From assembly GCA_946611595.1 (NCBI GenBank), contig CAMODY010000014.1:1-19305 (forward strand): 19,305 nucleotides of DNA. Direction: 5' to 3'. The notes beneath the pieces are model-generated. The model was not told where the DNA came from and made no database searches. It saw nothing but the letters and a program-made list of their open reading frames with translations. The stretch comes from an uncultured Clostridia bacterium (lineage in GTDB: Bacteria; Bacillota; Clostridia; Lachnospirales; Lachnospiraceae). The position numbers and the translations under genes are program-made. Positions 7,712-14,979 of the stretch are shown piece after piece. Within the stretch, counting starts at the first letter, position 1, and the number at the start of each line of letters is the position of its first letter.

Positions 7712-8554
7712 GTGAAAAATGACGGCAATGAAAAGATCTTCTCTATAAGTGAATTTGCAAAAGCATGCGGTACAACCAAAGACACACTATACCACTATGA
7801 AAAGCATGAACTGCTCGTCCCCGCCTATGATAAAAAAAATCACTACCGGCTTTATTCCGTGAATGATTTTCATCATTTTCAGTTCATTGCGCATCTGAGA
7901 CGAATGGGCTTTTCCGTATCTGAAATTAAGGACTGTCTTTCTGACAGAAATGTTACCTCCTATCGTGAAATGCTCTCGCGCAGTCAGAAGCAGTGTCTCG
8001 ACCAAATCGCAGCATTAAACCATCGCTATGCGATCATCACAAATTCCCTGGAAAACGTCACCCGTTTTTCGAACATCCCGATTGAGACGCCTGCTGTGAA
8101 GTATGTGGAAGAAGAGTACTTTTTTGAAGAACCTTTCACTGAAAAGTTTCATTCACTGGATGGGATTTGCCAATTTCAAGAGCACTTAAGAGCGGCCAAT
8201 CAGATGCCTGATGTCACTAGAAATGTCACTGTCTTCCGGGTCGGAAGAAAAAGCATACAGGAAGGCTACTCTCCCCGTTTTTCCGTCATGGTCCAGACGT
8301 CTGACCCGTCGTCTGTAGACAAGGAGAAACTGCATATAAAACCGGAAGGGTCCTACCTGCAGATGTTTTTCCGGACTGATGTGGTCTCTTCCTCTGCTGA
8401 GAGAACAACGGAATATCTGCGGAGGATGCAGCAGTATGCAGAAGAACATAATTATCAGATCACAGGGGATTATTATTGCTTCCTCCATATCAGCATATTT
8501 CTTACCGATGACGCGAAAGAATATCTTACGGAATTTCAGATCGGGATTAACTGA
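7712..8554 (+). CDS. MerR-family transcriptional activator with GyrI-like effector domain
   Basis: This is a one-component regulator, the only plus-strand gene here. I choose the GTG at 7712 (280 residues): GAGGTGA lies eight bases upstream, while the ATG at 7658 has no ribosome binding site and falls inside the divergent operator. The N-terminal winged-helix MerR domain covers about residues 8-75 (FSISEFAKACGTTKDTLYHY, then the wing NHYRLYS), with the usual LRRMGFSVSEIK. A dimerisation helix follows (about 80-118). The C-terminal 150 residues resemble the effector-binding domain of BmrR/BltR-type regulators, so a small organic inducer is likely. Its divergent position and the 19-bp-spaced promoters at 7641-7685 and 10189-10234 point to control of the TRAP operon and the FAD oxidoreductase. 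The ligand is unknown, though it could be the transported substrate. Confidence 0.88.
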   Translation: MKNDGNEKIFSISEFAKACGTTKDTLYHYEKHELLVPAYDKKNHYRLYSVNDFHHFQFIAHLRRMGFSVSEIKDCLSDRNVTSYREMLSRSQKQCLDQIAALNHRYAIITNSLENVTRFSNIPIETPAVKYVEEEYFFEEPFTEKFHSLDGICQFQEHLRAANQMPDVTRNVTVFRVGRKSIQEGYSPRFSVMVQTSDPSSVDKEKLHIKPEGSYLQMFFRTDVVSSSAERTTEYLRRMQQYAEEHNYQITGDYYCFLHISIFLTDDAKEYLTEFQIGIN

Positions 8555-8583
8555 TTTACAAACTCATCGGAGCAGAATAAAAC

Positions 8584-8616
8584 AAAAAGCCGGGAGAATC
8601 ATCTCCCGGCTTTTTT
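8584..8616. terminator. Bidirectional rho-independent terminator
   Basis: A 9-bp stem, GCCGGGAGA / TCTCCCGGC (8589-8597 with 8602-8610), has a four-base loop and is flanked by A5 on the left and T6 on the right. It ends the plus-strand regulator (stop at 8554) and the convergent minus-strand oxidoreductase (stop at 8656). Nothing else is seen in 8555-8655. Confidence 0.9.
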
Positions 8617-8655
8617 CATAGCAGTAAATAGGATGTAGAGAAAGAAAAAAGAAAC

Positions 8656-10137
8656 TTACGGTTGCCTGTATTTTAATACTTCTTCTGGGTTTTCTTTTGC
8701 CATTTTCGCGATCTTGGTATATAAGCCATAATCATTTGCCTCAAGAAGCTCCGTATACTCCGGATCCACGTCTTTTCTTCTCGGAAGCGGAACATCCTGC
8801 TCTACCAGAATATCCTGAACTCGTTTGATATCCACATCACGTACTGTCGTGCCCTGCTCTGCGGCAACGGCTGCTGCAACGCCGGCTGCCTGGCCTGTTC
8901 CAACACACTGCGGGATCAGCGAGATCCAGTCAAACGCAACCGCATCTGCAGAGGTATGGCGTCCCGGAACCAGGAGATTATCTATCTTTTTAGGGAGGAG
9001 AACTCTATATGGAATCTCAACCGGCGCAGAATCATTCATCCGGCAGATCGTACTGTGCCATGCGATAACGTCATCATGTTCTTTGTGCGTTGCATAATCC
9101 AGAGGGGTCATAATATATTCACCCTGCAGTCGTCTCGAGCCTCTGGCTCCAAGCTGAGGTGCAATGTCATAGAGAAATGCATTTTCAAATCCTTCTGCAT
9201 TTTCTCTCATATACTCAATGATCTCACGGATATTGGTACGGATCAGCATCTCCGTCTTTGTAAGGTCTTTGATGTCAATACAGTTCATCGGCTTCAGCCA
9301 GTTGTTGAACCAAACGACATCATTGCGTTCTGATGCAAGTGGGAGAATGCTCTGGCCTTCTACAAATTGAGACAGGCCTCTTGCGATCTTCCCAAATGCT
9401 TCCGGCTGTGAACGAATCGTACGGAAGTATCTTTCATAATCCACACCGCCGACACGAAATACAAGGGCCGTGCTGACGCTACGTGTATCATAGTCTTTGA
9501 TCTCACTGAAAGGAGCTCCTGTCTGGCTGAAGATATCTCCATCACCCGTTGCATCGATCACAACTTTCGCAAGGATCGCTTTTCTTCCTTCTTTGCTTTC
9601 AAAAATGACGCCTTTAACTGCATCCCCTTCCATGATCGGACGGCATGCCCAGCTATGGCAGTAAACACGGATCCTTGCTTCCTCTTCTTTCAGCATTTTA
9701 TCCATTTCGATCTTCAGCTGATTTGGCTCAAAATAAACGGAGCGGACCACACGTTTTGGTGAATCCTCGCAGGAACTTGTTGCATCCCAGAACACAGACC
9801 AGCGGTCAAGTTTTTCCGGATCATTACTTCCAACATCAGCACCTTCCGGCCCCATCACTGCGCCCGGAATATTTTTCAGTCTCTGGAACCATTCTTCCTG
9901 AAGGCCCCTTACAAACTGTTTATTTTTATAAGAAAGATGCGGAACCATGATGACATAGCCGCCGGTTGCATCACCACCCATATAACCATAGCGTTCCATC
10001 AGAACAATATTTTTGGCACCTGCTCTTGCAGCAGCGATCGCTGCGGAATGTCCTGCAGCGCCACCGCCGCAGATCAGGATATCGCATTCATCAAAGATCT
10101 CAATACTTCTGGCTTCTTCTAAAAACATTTTTTCCAT
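8656..10137 (-). CDS. FAD-dependent oxidoreductase (FAD_oxidored / PF12831-type)
   Basis: This is a soluble flavoprotein of 493 residues with no signal peptide, twin-arginine motif or flavinylation motif. The dinucleotide-binding GGGAAG lies at about residues 24-29 (DILICGGGAAGHSAA), and MGGDATGG follows at about 53-60. The second FAD segment is VVIDATGDGD. The C-terminal signature IPYRVLLPKKIDNLLVPGR, followed by QCVGTGQAAGVAAA, is typical of PF12831 proteins, whose substrates are mostly unknown. AGGAGGT lies five bases upstream of the ATG. It is a single-gene unit: the MFS terminator lies upstream, its own MerR-type promoter matches that of dctQMP, and a bidirectional terminator follows. 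The shared promoter suggests it acts on the compound the TRAP system imports. Whether it works as a reductase or a dehydrogenase cannot be told. Confidence 0.88.
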   Translation of the reverse strand: MEKMFLEEARSIEIFDECDILICGGGAAGHSAAIAAARAGAKNIVLMERYGYMGGDATGGYVIMVPHLSYKNKQFVRGLQEEWFQRLKNIPGAVMGPEGADVGSNDPEKLDRWSVFWDATSSCEDSPKRVVRSVYFEPNQLKIEMDKMLKEEEARIRVYCHSWACRPIMEGDAVKGVIFESKEGRKAILAKVVIDATGDGDIFSQTGAPFSEIKDYDTRSVSTALVFRVGGVDYERYFRTIRSQPEAFGKIARGLSQFVEGQSILPLASERNDVVWFNNWLKPMNCIDIKDLTKTEMLIRTNIREIIEYMRENAEGFENAFLYDIAPQLGARGSRRLQGEYIMTPLDYATHKEHDDVIAWHSTICRMNDSAPVEIPYRVLLPKKIDNLLVPGRHTSADAVAFDWISLIPQCVGTGQAAGVAAAVAAEQGTTVRDVDIKRVQDILVEQDVPLPRRKDVDPEYTELLEANDYGLYTKIAKMAKENPEEVLKYRQP

Positions 10138-10188
10138 GCTTTACCTCCTGCATTCATCTTTCATGCTTAACCACTCTCCTCTAATTCT

Positions 10189-10234
10189 GACGCCATTGTA
10201 AAGTCTTGGGTTAGACGAAAGTCAAAATGTAAAA
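10189..10234 (-). promoter_or_regulatory. MerR-type promoter/operator of the FAD oxidoreductase (copy 2 of shared element)
   Basis: On the minus strand the order is a -35 TTGACT (10220-10225), a 19-bp spacer (10201-10219) and a -10 TACAAT (10195-10200). The spacer holds the inverted repeat GTCT-N6-AGAC (10203-10216 on the plus strand). Copy 1, at 7641-7685, has the same spacing and -10 and shares TCTTGGGT and AGAC. The start codon at 10137 follows after about 55 bases of leader. Confidence 0.75.
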
Positions 10235-10273
10235 ATGCCAAAAATATATGGGCTGTTTTGTAAAAATAGTACA

Positions 10274-10311
10274 ATAAAAACCTCCCGCCCCTTTTACCTT
10301 CGGGGCGGGAG
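10274..10311 (-). terminator. Rho-independent terminator of the long catabolic operon
   Basis: A 10-bp GC-rich stem, CTCCCGCCCC / GGGGCGGGAG (10282-10291 with 10302-10311), has a ten-base loop and is followed on the minus strand by GTTTTTATT. It lies 38 bases after the stop of the MFS gene at 10350. The plus-strand side (AGATTTATT) is weak, so it mainly serves the minus strand. Confidence 0.88.
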
Positions 10312-10349
10312 AGATTTATTCCATGTAGTCAATTGGTTTTACCGCATGA

Positions 10350-11759
10350 TCAATGAGCTTTTGCGTTCATTCTCTTCTCAAAGTCAAGACGGTCAAACAG
10401 AACATCGTCAGGCTCTAAACCGGCTTCGATTCTAAGCTTGCGGTCATACTCTGCAACACCTCTCGGTTTGAATAGGCTGATGCAGATGATGCAGATGATT
10501 GCCATGATACCAACGAATGCGAATGCTGCTTTGTAGGTCCATGCATTAGCAATCGATGCAACGATGAACGGGAATGCTGCACCGATAACGGTTCCCAGCG
10601 GAGGTGCACCGGACATAACAGACGGGAAGTCCTCTGCTCTCCAGTAACGAACGATAGAACTTAATGCAAAGTTAGAAGCTGCACCCATGAACAGTCCTAA
10701 GCACCAGCAAGCTGCAACTGCACACCATACATTGTTGATGAATCCCAGGATACCTGCAACAAGCATGATCCAGGAAGTGATAAAGACTGCTGTCTTGGTT
10801 CCATATTTCGTATCCAAAACTCCGAGCAGCCAGCTGCCGAAGCATGCAAAGATGGAAAGTCCAAACAATACTGCGTTGGCACCGCTGCTCATAAGGATGA
10901 AACTCGGCACTGCCAGAACATCAAGCTGGGCTCCATAAGAGAACAGGACCGGAATGATCTGAACCATGAATGCCATTGCACAGGCAAGAAGCAGTGAGTT
11001 TGGAATTGCTTGCAGCCACCAGTCTTTGCAGCCCCAGATTTTAGAACGTTTCCAGCAGGAATTCTTTCTTGCTTCGAGTTCTCTCATCAGCATTTCCTGA
11101 GCCATCTCAGGTGTAAAGCTCTTATCATTGTCTCTGTAAGCACCACACTGTTCCGGGAAGTCTTTCAGCCAGATTGCACAGATGATGATACCAATAAGAG
11201 AAATGATCCAATACGGTGAGAATGCTGTAACTGCTGCGATCGTAACGCTTCCGCTTGTTCCTAAAGTTGTATAGAAGTGTGTCATGAATAAGCTCAGGCA
11301 GATACCTGTAACGATCGGAAAGGACATAGTAACAATACCCATAACCGTTCCTTTTCTTCTCGGGAACCAGTTTCCGATCAGCTGTGTAACGAAGAAGCAT
11401 CCCCAAAGCTGTGTAGAAATCAATACACAGACAAAGCAGATACACCATAATACACTCATTGTCGGCGGGATCAATGTGATGCCGGCGCAGAATGCCAGTG
11501 AGATGATACCAAGGATGATACCAACTCTCTTCATGCTCTTGATCTTACCAATGTTCGGTGCAACAATAAAGTAGGTAATGCAGTAACCGATCAAACTTCC
11601 GATCAAGTTCATGAGCGTTGTGGTCGTCGTTCCACCATAGTAATCAGACATAACGTTTTGCGGGAAGTTGGTGAATGCCGTATAGCCTGCATACGCCAGC
11701 ATCTGATAGATCAGCAGAAGAGTACCACGTGTTCCAAACCCAATACTTTTCTTCTCCAT
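10350..11759 (-). CDS. MFS transporter (third, divergent copy)
   Basis: This is a major facilitator superfamily membrane protein of 469 residues with about 12 hydrophobic segments. They start with TLLLIYQMLAYAGYTAF and end with YKAAFAFVGIMAIICIICI. The charged segment between the halves (KDFPEQCGAYRDNDKSFTPE, about 217-236) is the central cytoplasmic loop, and the DTKYGTK loop marks the second half. It is longer than, and not clearly related in sequence to, the two paralogous MFS proteins upstream in the same gene set. AGGAGG lies eight bases before the ATG. It is the last gene before the strong terminator at 10274-10311. Direction and substrate are unknown: it could import the substrate, export an end product, or act as an antiporter. 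Confidence 0.85.
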   Translation of the reverse strand: MEKKSIGFGTRGTLLLIYQMLAYAGYTAFTNFPQNVMSDYYGGTTTTTLMNLIGSLIGYCITYFIVAPNIGKIKSMKRVGIILGIISLAFCAGITLIPPTMSVLWCICFVCVLISTQLWGCFFVTQLIGNWFPRRKGTVMGIVTMSFPIVTGICLSLFMTHFYTTLGTSGSVTIAAVTAFSPYWIISLIGIIICAIWLKDFPEQCGAYRDNDKSFTPEMAQEMLMRELEARKNSCWKRSKIWGCKDWWLQAIPNSLLLACAMAFMVQIIPVLFSYGAQLDVLAVPSFILMSSGANAVLFGLSIFACFGSWLLGVLDTKYGTKTAVFITSWIMLVAGILGFINNVWCAVAACWCLGLFMGAASNFALSSIVRYWRAEDFPSVMSGAPPLGTVIGAAFPFIVASIANAWTYKAAFAFVGIMAIICIICISLFKPRGVAEYDRKLRIEAGLEPDDVLFDRLDFEKRMNAKAH

Positions 11760-11812
11760 AAAATTATCCTCCTATCTAGTCTTTCTTTGACCAAAAAGTT
11801 AACTATATTTTT

Positions 11813-11831
11813 GCGCTTCCCCCAGAAGCGC
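11813..11831 (-). other. Intercistronic hairpin between hydrolase A and the third MFS
   Basis: A 7-bp perfect stem, GCGCTTC / GAAGCGC (11813-11819 with 11825-11831), has a five-base loop. On the minus strand it is followed by AAAAATATAG, not by a U-tract, so it is not a standard terminator. It may be an RNA processing or stability element. The rest of the 89-base gap holds only the ribosome binding site of the next gene. Confidence 0.4.
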
Positions 11832-11848
11832 TATAGCACGTAAATCAA

Positions 11849-12631
11849 TTACTTAAGTCCAACTGTCCAGTCATCCTTAAATTCGTTATAAACCTGTGGC
11901 AGAATCTTAGCTAAGTGCGTAAACTCCTTCACGTTATGCATCAGCATTGCTCTGCCCATATCATCGATTCGTGGAAATTCCGGAACTCTGATCACACCAT
12001 TCGGGGTTGCCATATAACCCATAAAGAATCGTGTTCTAAGTTCGGAACCATTTTCCGTCGGTCTCAGGAAATGGATCATGATCGCAGGTCCCGGGGTACA
12101 GATGATCGTACCCTTAAAATTCTTAAATTTTTCCGGGTCAAATCCAACAACGGTTGGATGTACAAAGTGAAGTCTCACAGGAACCGGGTCCTGTCCGTCA
12201 AGGAGAGCCTCCTTGATCTCATGCTCTGTATCCCAGAAACGTTCTCTTAATGACAGTTTGTCATTTAAAGCCTGTTCCACATTCTGTGTCTGACAGTAAT
12301 AGTGATCATCCTTATCCCAGATGATGTAGCGCATGGTATCTAATCCGTGCCATGCAAACCACCAGTCAAACATTTCCGTTGTAACTCCCGGCATATCTGT
12401 CAGATTGGCCAGCATGCAGCCCCCATCCGGATTCCCGAAAAGACCAAATTCACAGGGAAGATATCCATCGTCAAACATTTTGTTGATGTCCTCGTATGCC
12501 ATGCCTTCTGCGCTGTCATAGGACATCTGCATGATCTGTTTTGCGACATCCTCCGGAACCGGATCGATCGGAAGTTCATAATACTTATATAACGGGCTCT
12601 GTTTTTGTTGTTCAGTTAATGCTACAGCCAT
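11849..12631 (-). CDS. Phloretin hydrolase / 2,4-diacetylphloroglucinol hydrolase-like protein, copy A
   Basis: The protein has 260 residues and resembles the DAPG-hydrolase family (PhlG of Pseudomonas, phloretin hydrolase of Eubacterium ramulus). Those metal enzymes hydrolyse the C-C bond between an acyl group and a phloroglucinol ring. The family core is the segment FDWWFAWHGLD (88-98), YIIWDKDDHY (102-111), RFWDTEHEI (131-139) and MHNVKEF (231-237). By family knowledge PhlG binds Zn through two His and two Glu, including an HxxxE pair. Here H110, E138, H232 and E236 are the matching candidates, and H232-xxx-E236 has the expected spacing. AGGGGAG precedes the ATG; the upstream MFS ends 28 bases away. 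A diverged paralogue lies at 16916. The substrate is not determined: the family also includes uncharacterised members. Confidence 0.8.
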   Translation of the reverse strand: MAVALTEQQKQSPLYKYYELPIDPVPEDVAKQIMQMSYDSAEGMAYEDINKMFDDGYLPCEFGLFGNPDGGCMLANLTDMPGVTTEMFDWWFAWHGLDTMRYIIWDKDDHYYCQTQNVEQALNDKLSLRERFWDTEHEIKEALLDGQDPVPVRLHFVHPTVVGFDPEKFKNFKGTIICTPGPAIMIHFLRPTENGSELRTRFFMGYMATPNGVIRVPEFPRIDDMGRAMLMHNVKEFTHLAKILPQVYNEFKDDWTVGLK

Positions 12632-12659
12632 AGGCTTCTCCCCTTTCAGTTCTTTAAAG

Positions 12660-13865
12660 TTATGGAATCCTTTTAGCTAACATCCACATAACAGCAGCGA
12701 TTACCATGCCTCCTGCAAGAATAAAGATCGAAATATCATATCCCAGATACTGAATCATATATCCAAGCAGGATTCCTGTTATGATCGAACCTACCTGCAT
12801 GATTGTACTCTTTACAGAGTTGACGATTGGAATATCTGTCGGTACTTCTGCAATATCTGCAGAGGATGACTGCACCATAACGGCAATGGATCTCGGCAGG
12901 GTTCCCCAAACCAGTACGTAAATGATGATCAGGTTGCCCGGAAGTACTGCAAGAAGTACAAACGCTACAGCAGCTGCAAAACAGGACATGACTGCAATCT
13001 TACGTTTGGTTTTCAACTTGTCCGACAAGATGCCGAAAATGATCATTGATACCAGTCCAATAATCGTCGTAAGGCTGTAGTAATTTGCTGCAGAATGCTG
13101 TGACAATCCCTTCGACATCAGGTATTTGATGATGTAAGCAGTAAAGGTAATGGAAACCAGATTAAAGAAAATATTCGCAATTGCCACACACCAGTTGGAC
13201 TTATTCTTTATGACCCTCAGGGTCTGCTCTCTGGTCGGTTTCACGCTGCTTCCAACTCCATGAATCTTCAAAGAGAAAGGAACCAGGATCAGCCAGATGA
13301 TGATCGCTCCGAGATACACATATGCTATGATCCGGAAGATCTGCTGAAATGTAAGTCCGCTGTTTACCATCAGGGCCGTTCCGCCCTTGGCCATTATGAC
13401 CTGTGGAAGAATCGTTGCTACGACAAACACGCTGCTCCAAAAAGATAGTCTCTTCGGATTGACCAGATTCAGTGTCAGCGCCGCTGTTACAAGTCCTGCA
13501 AAACTGCTGCCGGCGCCTTCGACCACTCTGCCGATCACCATTAACACAAAACTCGTTGTCGTTGCCTGAATGAAAACACCCAGCGCAGCAACAGAAATTC
13601 CGATTATGATGCTGACATTGCATCTCAATTTCCGTACGAGGAAGCCAAAAGGAATTGCAAACAATACAGATGCCCATCCGGATGCGGTGTTCAGATATCC
13701 ATAGGAACTTTCCTGAATATGGAAAAACTCCATAATACTGTTCTGCATCGGTACAAATTTAAAATTACCGAAACCGGAAATGACAACGATCATCATTACC
13801 GCGGCCAGCATCAGACCTATCCGTGTTTTGCTATATTGTTGTTCCTGTCCTGCAACTTCACTCAT
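12660..13865 (-). CDS. MFS transporter (paralogue of the partial MFS at 18950)
   Basis: This major facilitator superfamily protein has 401 residues and about 12 membrane segments. The N-terminal one is IGLMLAAVMMIVVISGF. The loop GFLVRKLRC after helix 2 corresponds to the MFS motif-A region, and the matching position in the second half is GILSDKLKTKRK. The last third carries LPRSIAVMVQ and ADIAEVPTDIPIVNSVK. The latter 17-residue stretch is identical in the partial MFS at the right window edge, so the two are duplicates that have diverged at synonymous sites. Weak AGGAAG precedes the ATG. It lies between the NMO-like gene (64 bases) and hydrolase A (28 bases), in one transcription unit. The substrate is unknown but presumably linked to the pathway. 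Confidence 0.87.
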   Translation of the reverse strand: MSEVAGQEQQYSKTRIGLMLAAVMMIVVISGFGNFKFVPMQNSIMEFFHIQESSYGYLNTASGWASVLFAIPFGFLVRKLRCNVSIIIGISVAALGVFIQATTTSFVLMVIGRVVEGAGSSFAGLVTAALTLNLVNPKRLSFWSSVFVVATILPQVIMAKGGTALMVNSGLTFQQIFRIIAYVYLGAIIIWLILVPFSLKIHGVGSSVKPTREQTLRVIKNKSNWCVAIANIFFNLVSITFTAYIIKYLMSKGLSQHSAANYYSLTTIIGLVSMIIFGILSDKLKTKRKIAVMSCFAAAVAFVLLAVLPGNLIIIYVLVWGTLPRSIAVMVQSSSADIAEVPTDIPIVNSVKSTIMQVGSIITGILLGYMIQYLGYDISIFILAGGMVIAAVMWMLAKRIP

Positions 13866-13929
13866 CTAGTCTTTTCTTCCTGCACCTTAATCAATAGTTT
13901 TTCTGCTGTATGCACAAATCTGTTTCTAA

Positions 13930-14901
13930 TTAAAACAGAGAGTACTGTTTCTTTAATAATTCTTCCCACTCAGCACAGAATTTTACGATTCTGTCTGCTA
14001 CCGGAGGGATATCATGGATCAGTCCTGCAACCTGTCCTGCAAGAACTGCTCCTTTTTCTCTATCGCCCTCGAGAGAAGCAATACGAAGAGATCCCATTGA
14101 CATTTCGCGGATCTTGTCAGCTGCCTCACTCCACGGAAGATCTGCCTCAATCTGAAGCATCTCATCAGCTAAGCCGTTTCTGATCTGCCAGCTTGGCTCA
14201 CCGGTAGACTGTCCGCAAGCAACGATATCTCTATCAATTGCATCCACAACCGCATCTTTGCAGTTCGGGTGGATCGGGCATTCCTGGGTTGCCATAAAGG
14301 CCGTTCCCATCTCGATGCCGTCAGCGCCCTGAACGGTAAGACCTGCTGCCTGACGTGGAGTTGCAATACCGCCTGATGCAACAACCGGAACATCCGGAAG
14401 ATTCTCAACAACTTCTGCCAGTAAGACACGTGCACTGACTTTTGTTACATGGCCGCCGCCTTCAAAGCCTTTGGTGATGATGACATCAGCACCTGCTTTC
14501 GCTGCAACGATCGCATCTTCCAGATAGTTGATCTTTGCTACGACCTTGATTCCTGCTTCGTGGAACATGTCATAATGTTTTTTGGTGAAGTCGTAATCCA
14601 GAAGGTTCAGACTGTCGATATAAGCGACTGGCGGTTTTCCTTCAAGGATTGCAGAAACACCAACCTCAAGCATCGGTGTCGGATCTATGAACAGGTTTGC
14701 TGCAAACGGCTTATCTGTCATTTTCCTTACTTCTGCCATCTGTCCTAAGATGATCTCTTTCGGCATGAATCCGCTTCCTAATACTCCAAGTCCGCCGGCT
14801 GCTGAGACAGCGCCAACGAGCGGAGCCATAGAGGTCCACGCCATTGCACCCTGGATCACCGGATATTCAATTCCCAATGCATCACAAACTCTATTTCCCA
14901 T
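13930..14901 (-). CDS. FMN-dependent NMO/FabK-like enoyl reductase or nitronate monooxygenase-family protein
   Basis: This is a TIM-barrel flavin enzyme of 323 residues. The N-terminus (LGIEYPVIQGAMAW) and the glycine-rich AAGGLGVLGSG (35-44) are typical of the nitronate monooxygenase / FabK (enoyl-ACP reductase II) family. The motif E147-GGG-H151 supplies the conserved His near the FMN, and VVASGGIATPRQ (174-184) plus GADGIEMGTAF form the phosphate-binding part. In an anaerobe a true oxygen-using nitronate monooxygenase is unlikely. FabK would be expected in a fatty-acid synthesis cluster, which is absent. I infer an NAD(P)H-dependent C=C reductase, or a redox partner, acting on a pathway intermediate. 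The ribosome binding site is AAAGGAA. A hairpin lies in the 78-base gap upstream. Confidence 0.85.
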   Translation of the reverse strand: MGNRVCDALGIEYPVIQGAMAWTSMAPLVGAVSAAGGLGVLGSGFMPKEIILGQMAEVRKMTDKPFAANLFIDPTPMLEVGVSAILEGKPPVAYIDSLNLLDYDFTKKHYDMFHEAGIKVVAKINYLEDAIVAAKAGADVIITKGFEGGGHVTKVSARVLLAEVVENLPDVPVVASGGIATPRQAAGLTVQGADGIEMGTAFMATQECPIHPNCKDAVVDAIDRDIVACGQSTGEPSWQIRNGLADEMLQIEADLPWSEAADKIREMSMGSLRIASLEGDREKGAVLAGQVAGLIHDIPPVADRIVKFCAEWEELLKKQYSLF

Positions 14902-14924
14902 TTTCTTTCATTCCTTTCTTTTGC

Positions 14925-14958
14925 GGGCGGAAAGCAAGAGGGTCAATGCCTTCCGCCC
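14925..14958 (-). other. Intercistronic hairpin between flavoprotein and NMO-like gene
   Basis: An 8-bp stem, GGGCGGAA / TTCCGCCC (14925-14932 with 14951-14958), has an 18-base loop. On the minus strand it is followed by GCAAAAGAAAGG, the ribosome binding site region of the NMO-like gene, and has no U-tract. An attenuating or mRNA-stabilising role is more likely than full termination. It lies 22 bases after the flavoprotein stop. Confidence 0.45.
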
Positions 14959-14979
14959 TTGGCCAATAGTAAGAATTAC

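Noticed and set aside
8584..10311. Hairpins at 8589-8610 and 10282-10311 as part of a repeat family or attachment sites
   Set aside because: Both are ordinary terminators with different stem sequences, each next to a gene end.
11813..11831. Terminator between hydrolase A and the third MFS
   Set aside because: The stem is followed by A residues, not U, on the transcribed strand, so I treat it as an intercistronic hairpin.
13930..14901. FabK enoyl-ACP reductase of fatty-acid synthesis
   Set aside because: The fold and EGGGH motif fit, but there are no fab genes around; the context is a transporter and redox operon.
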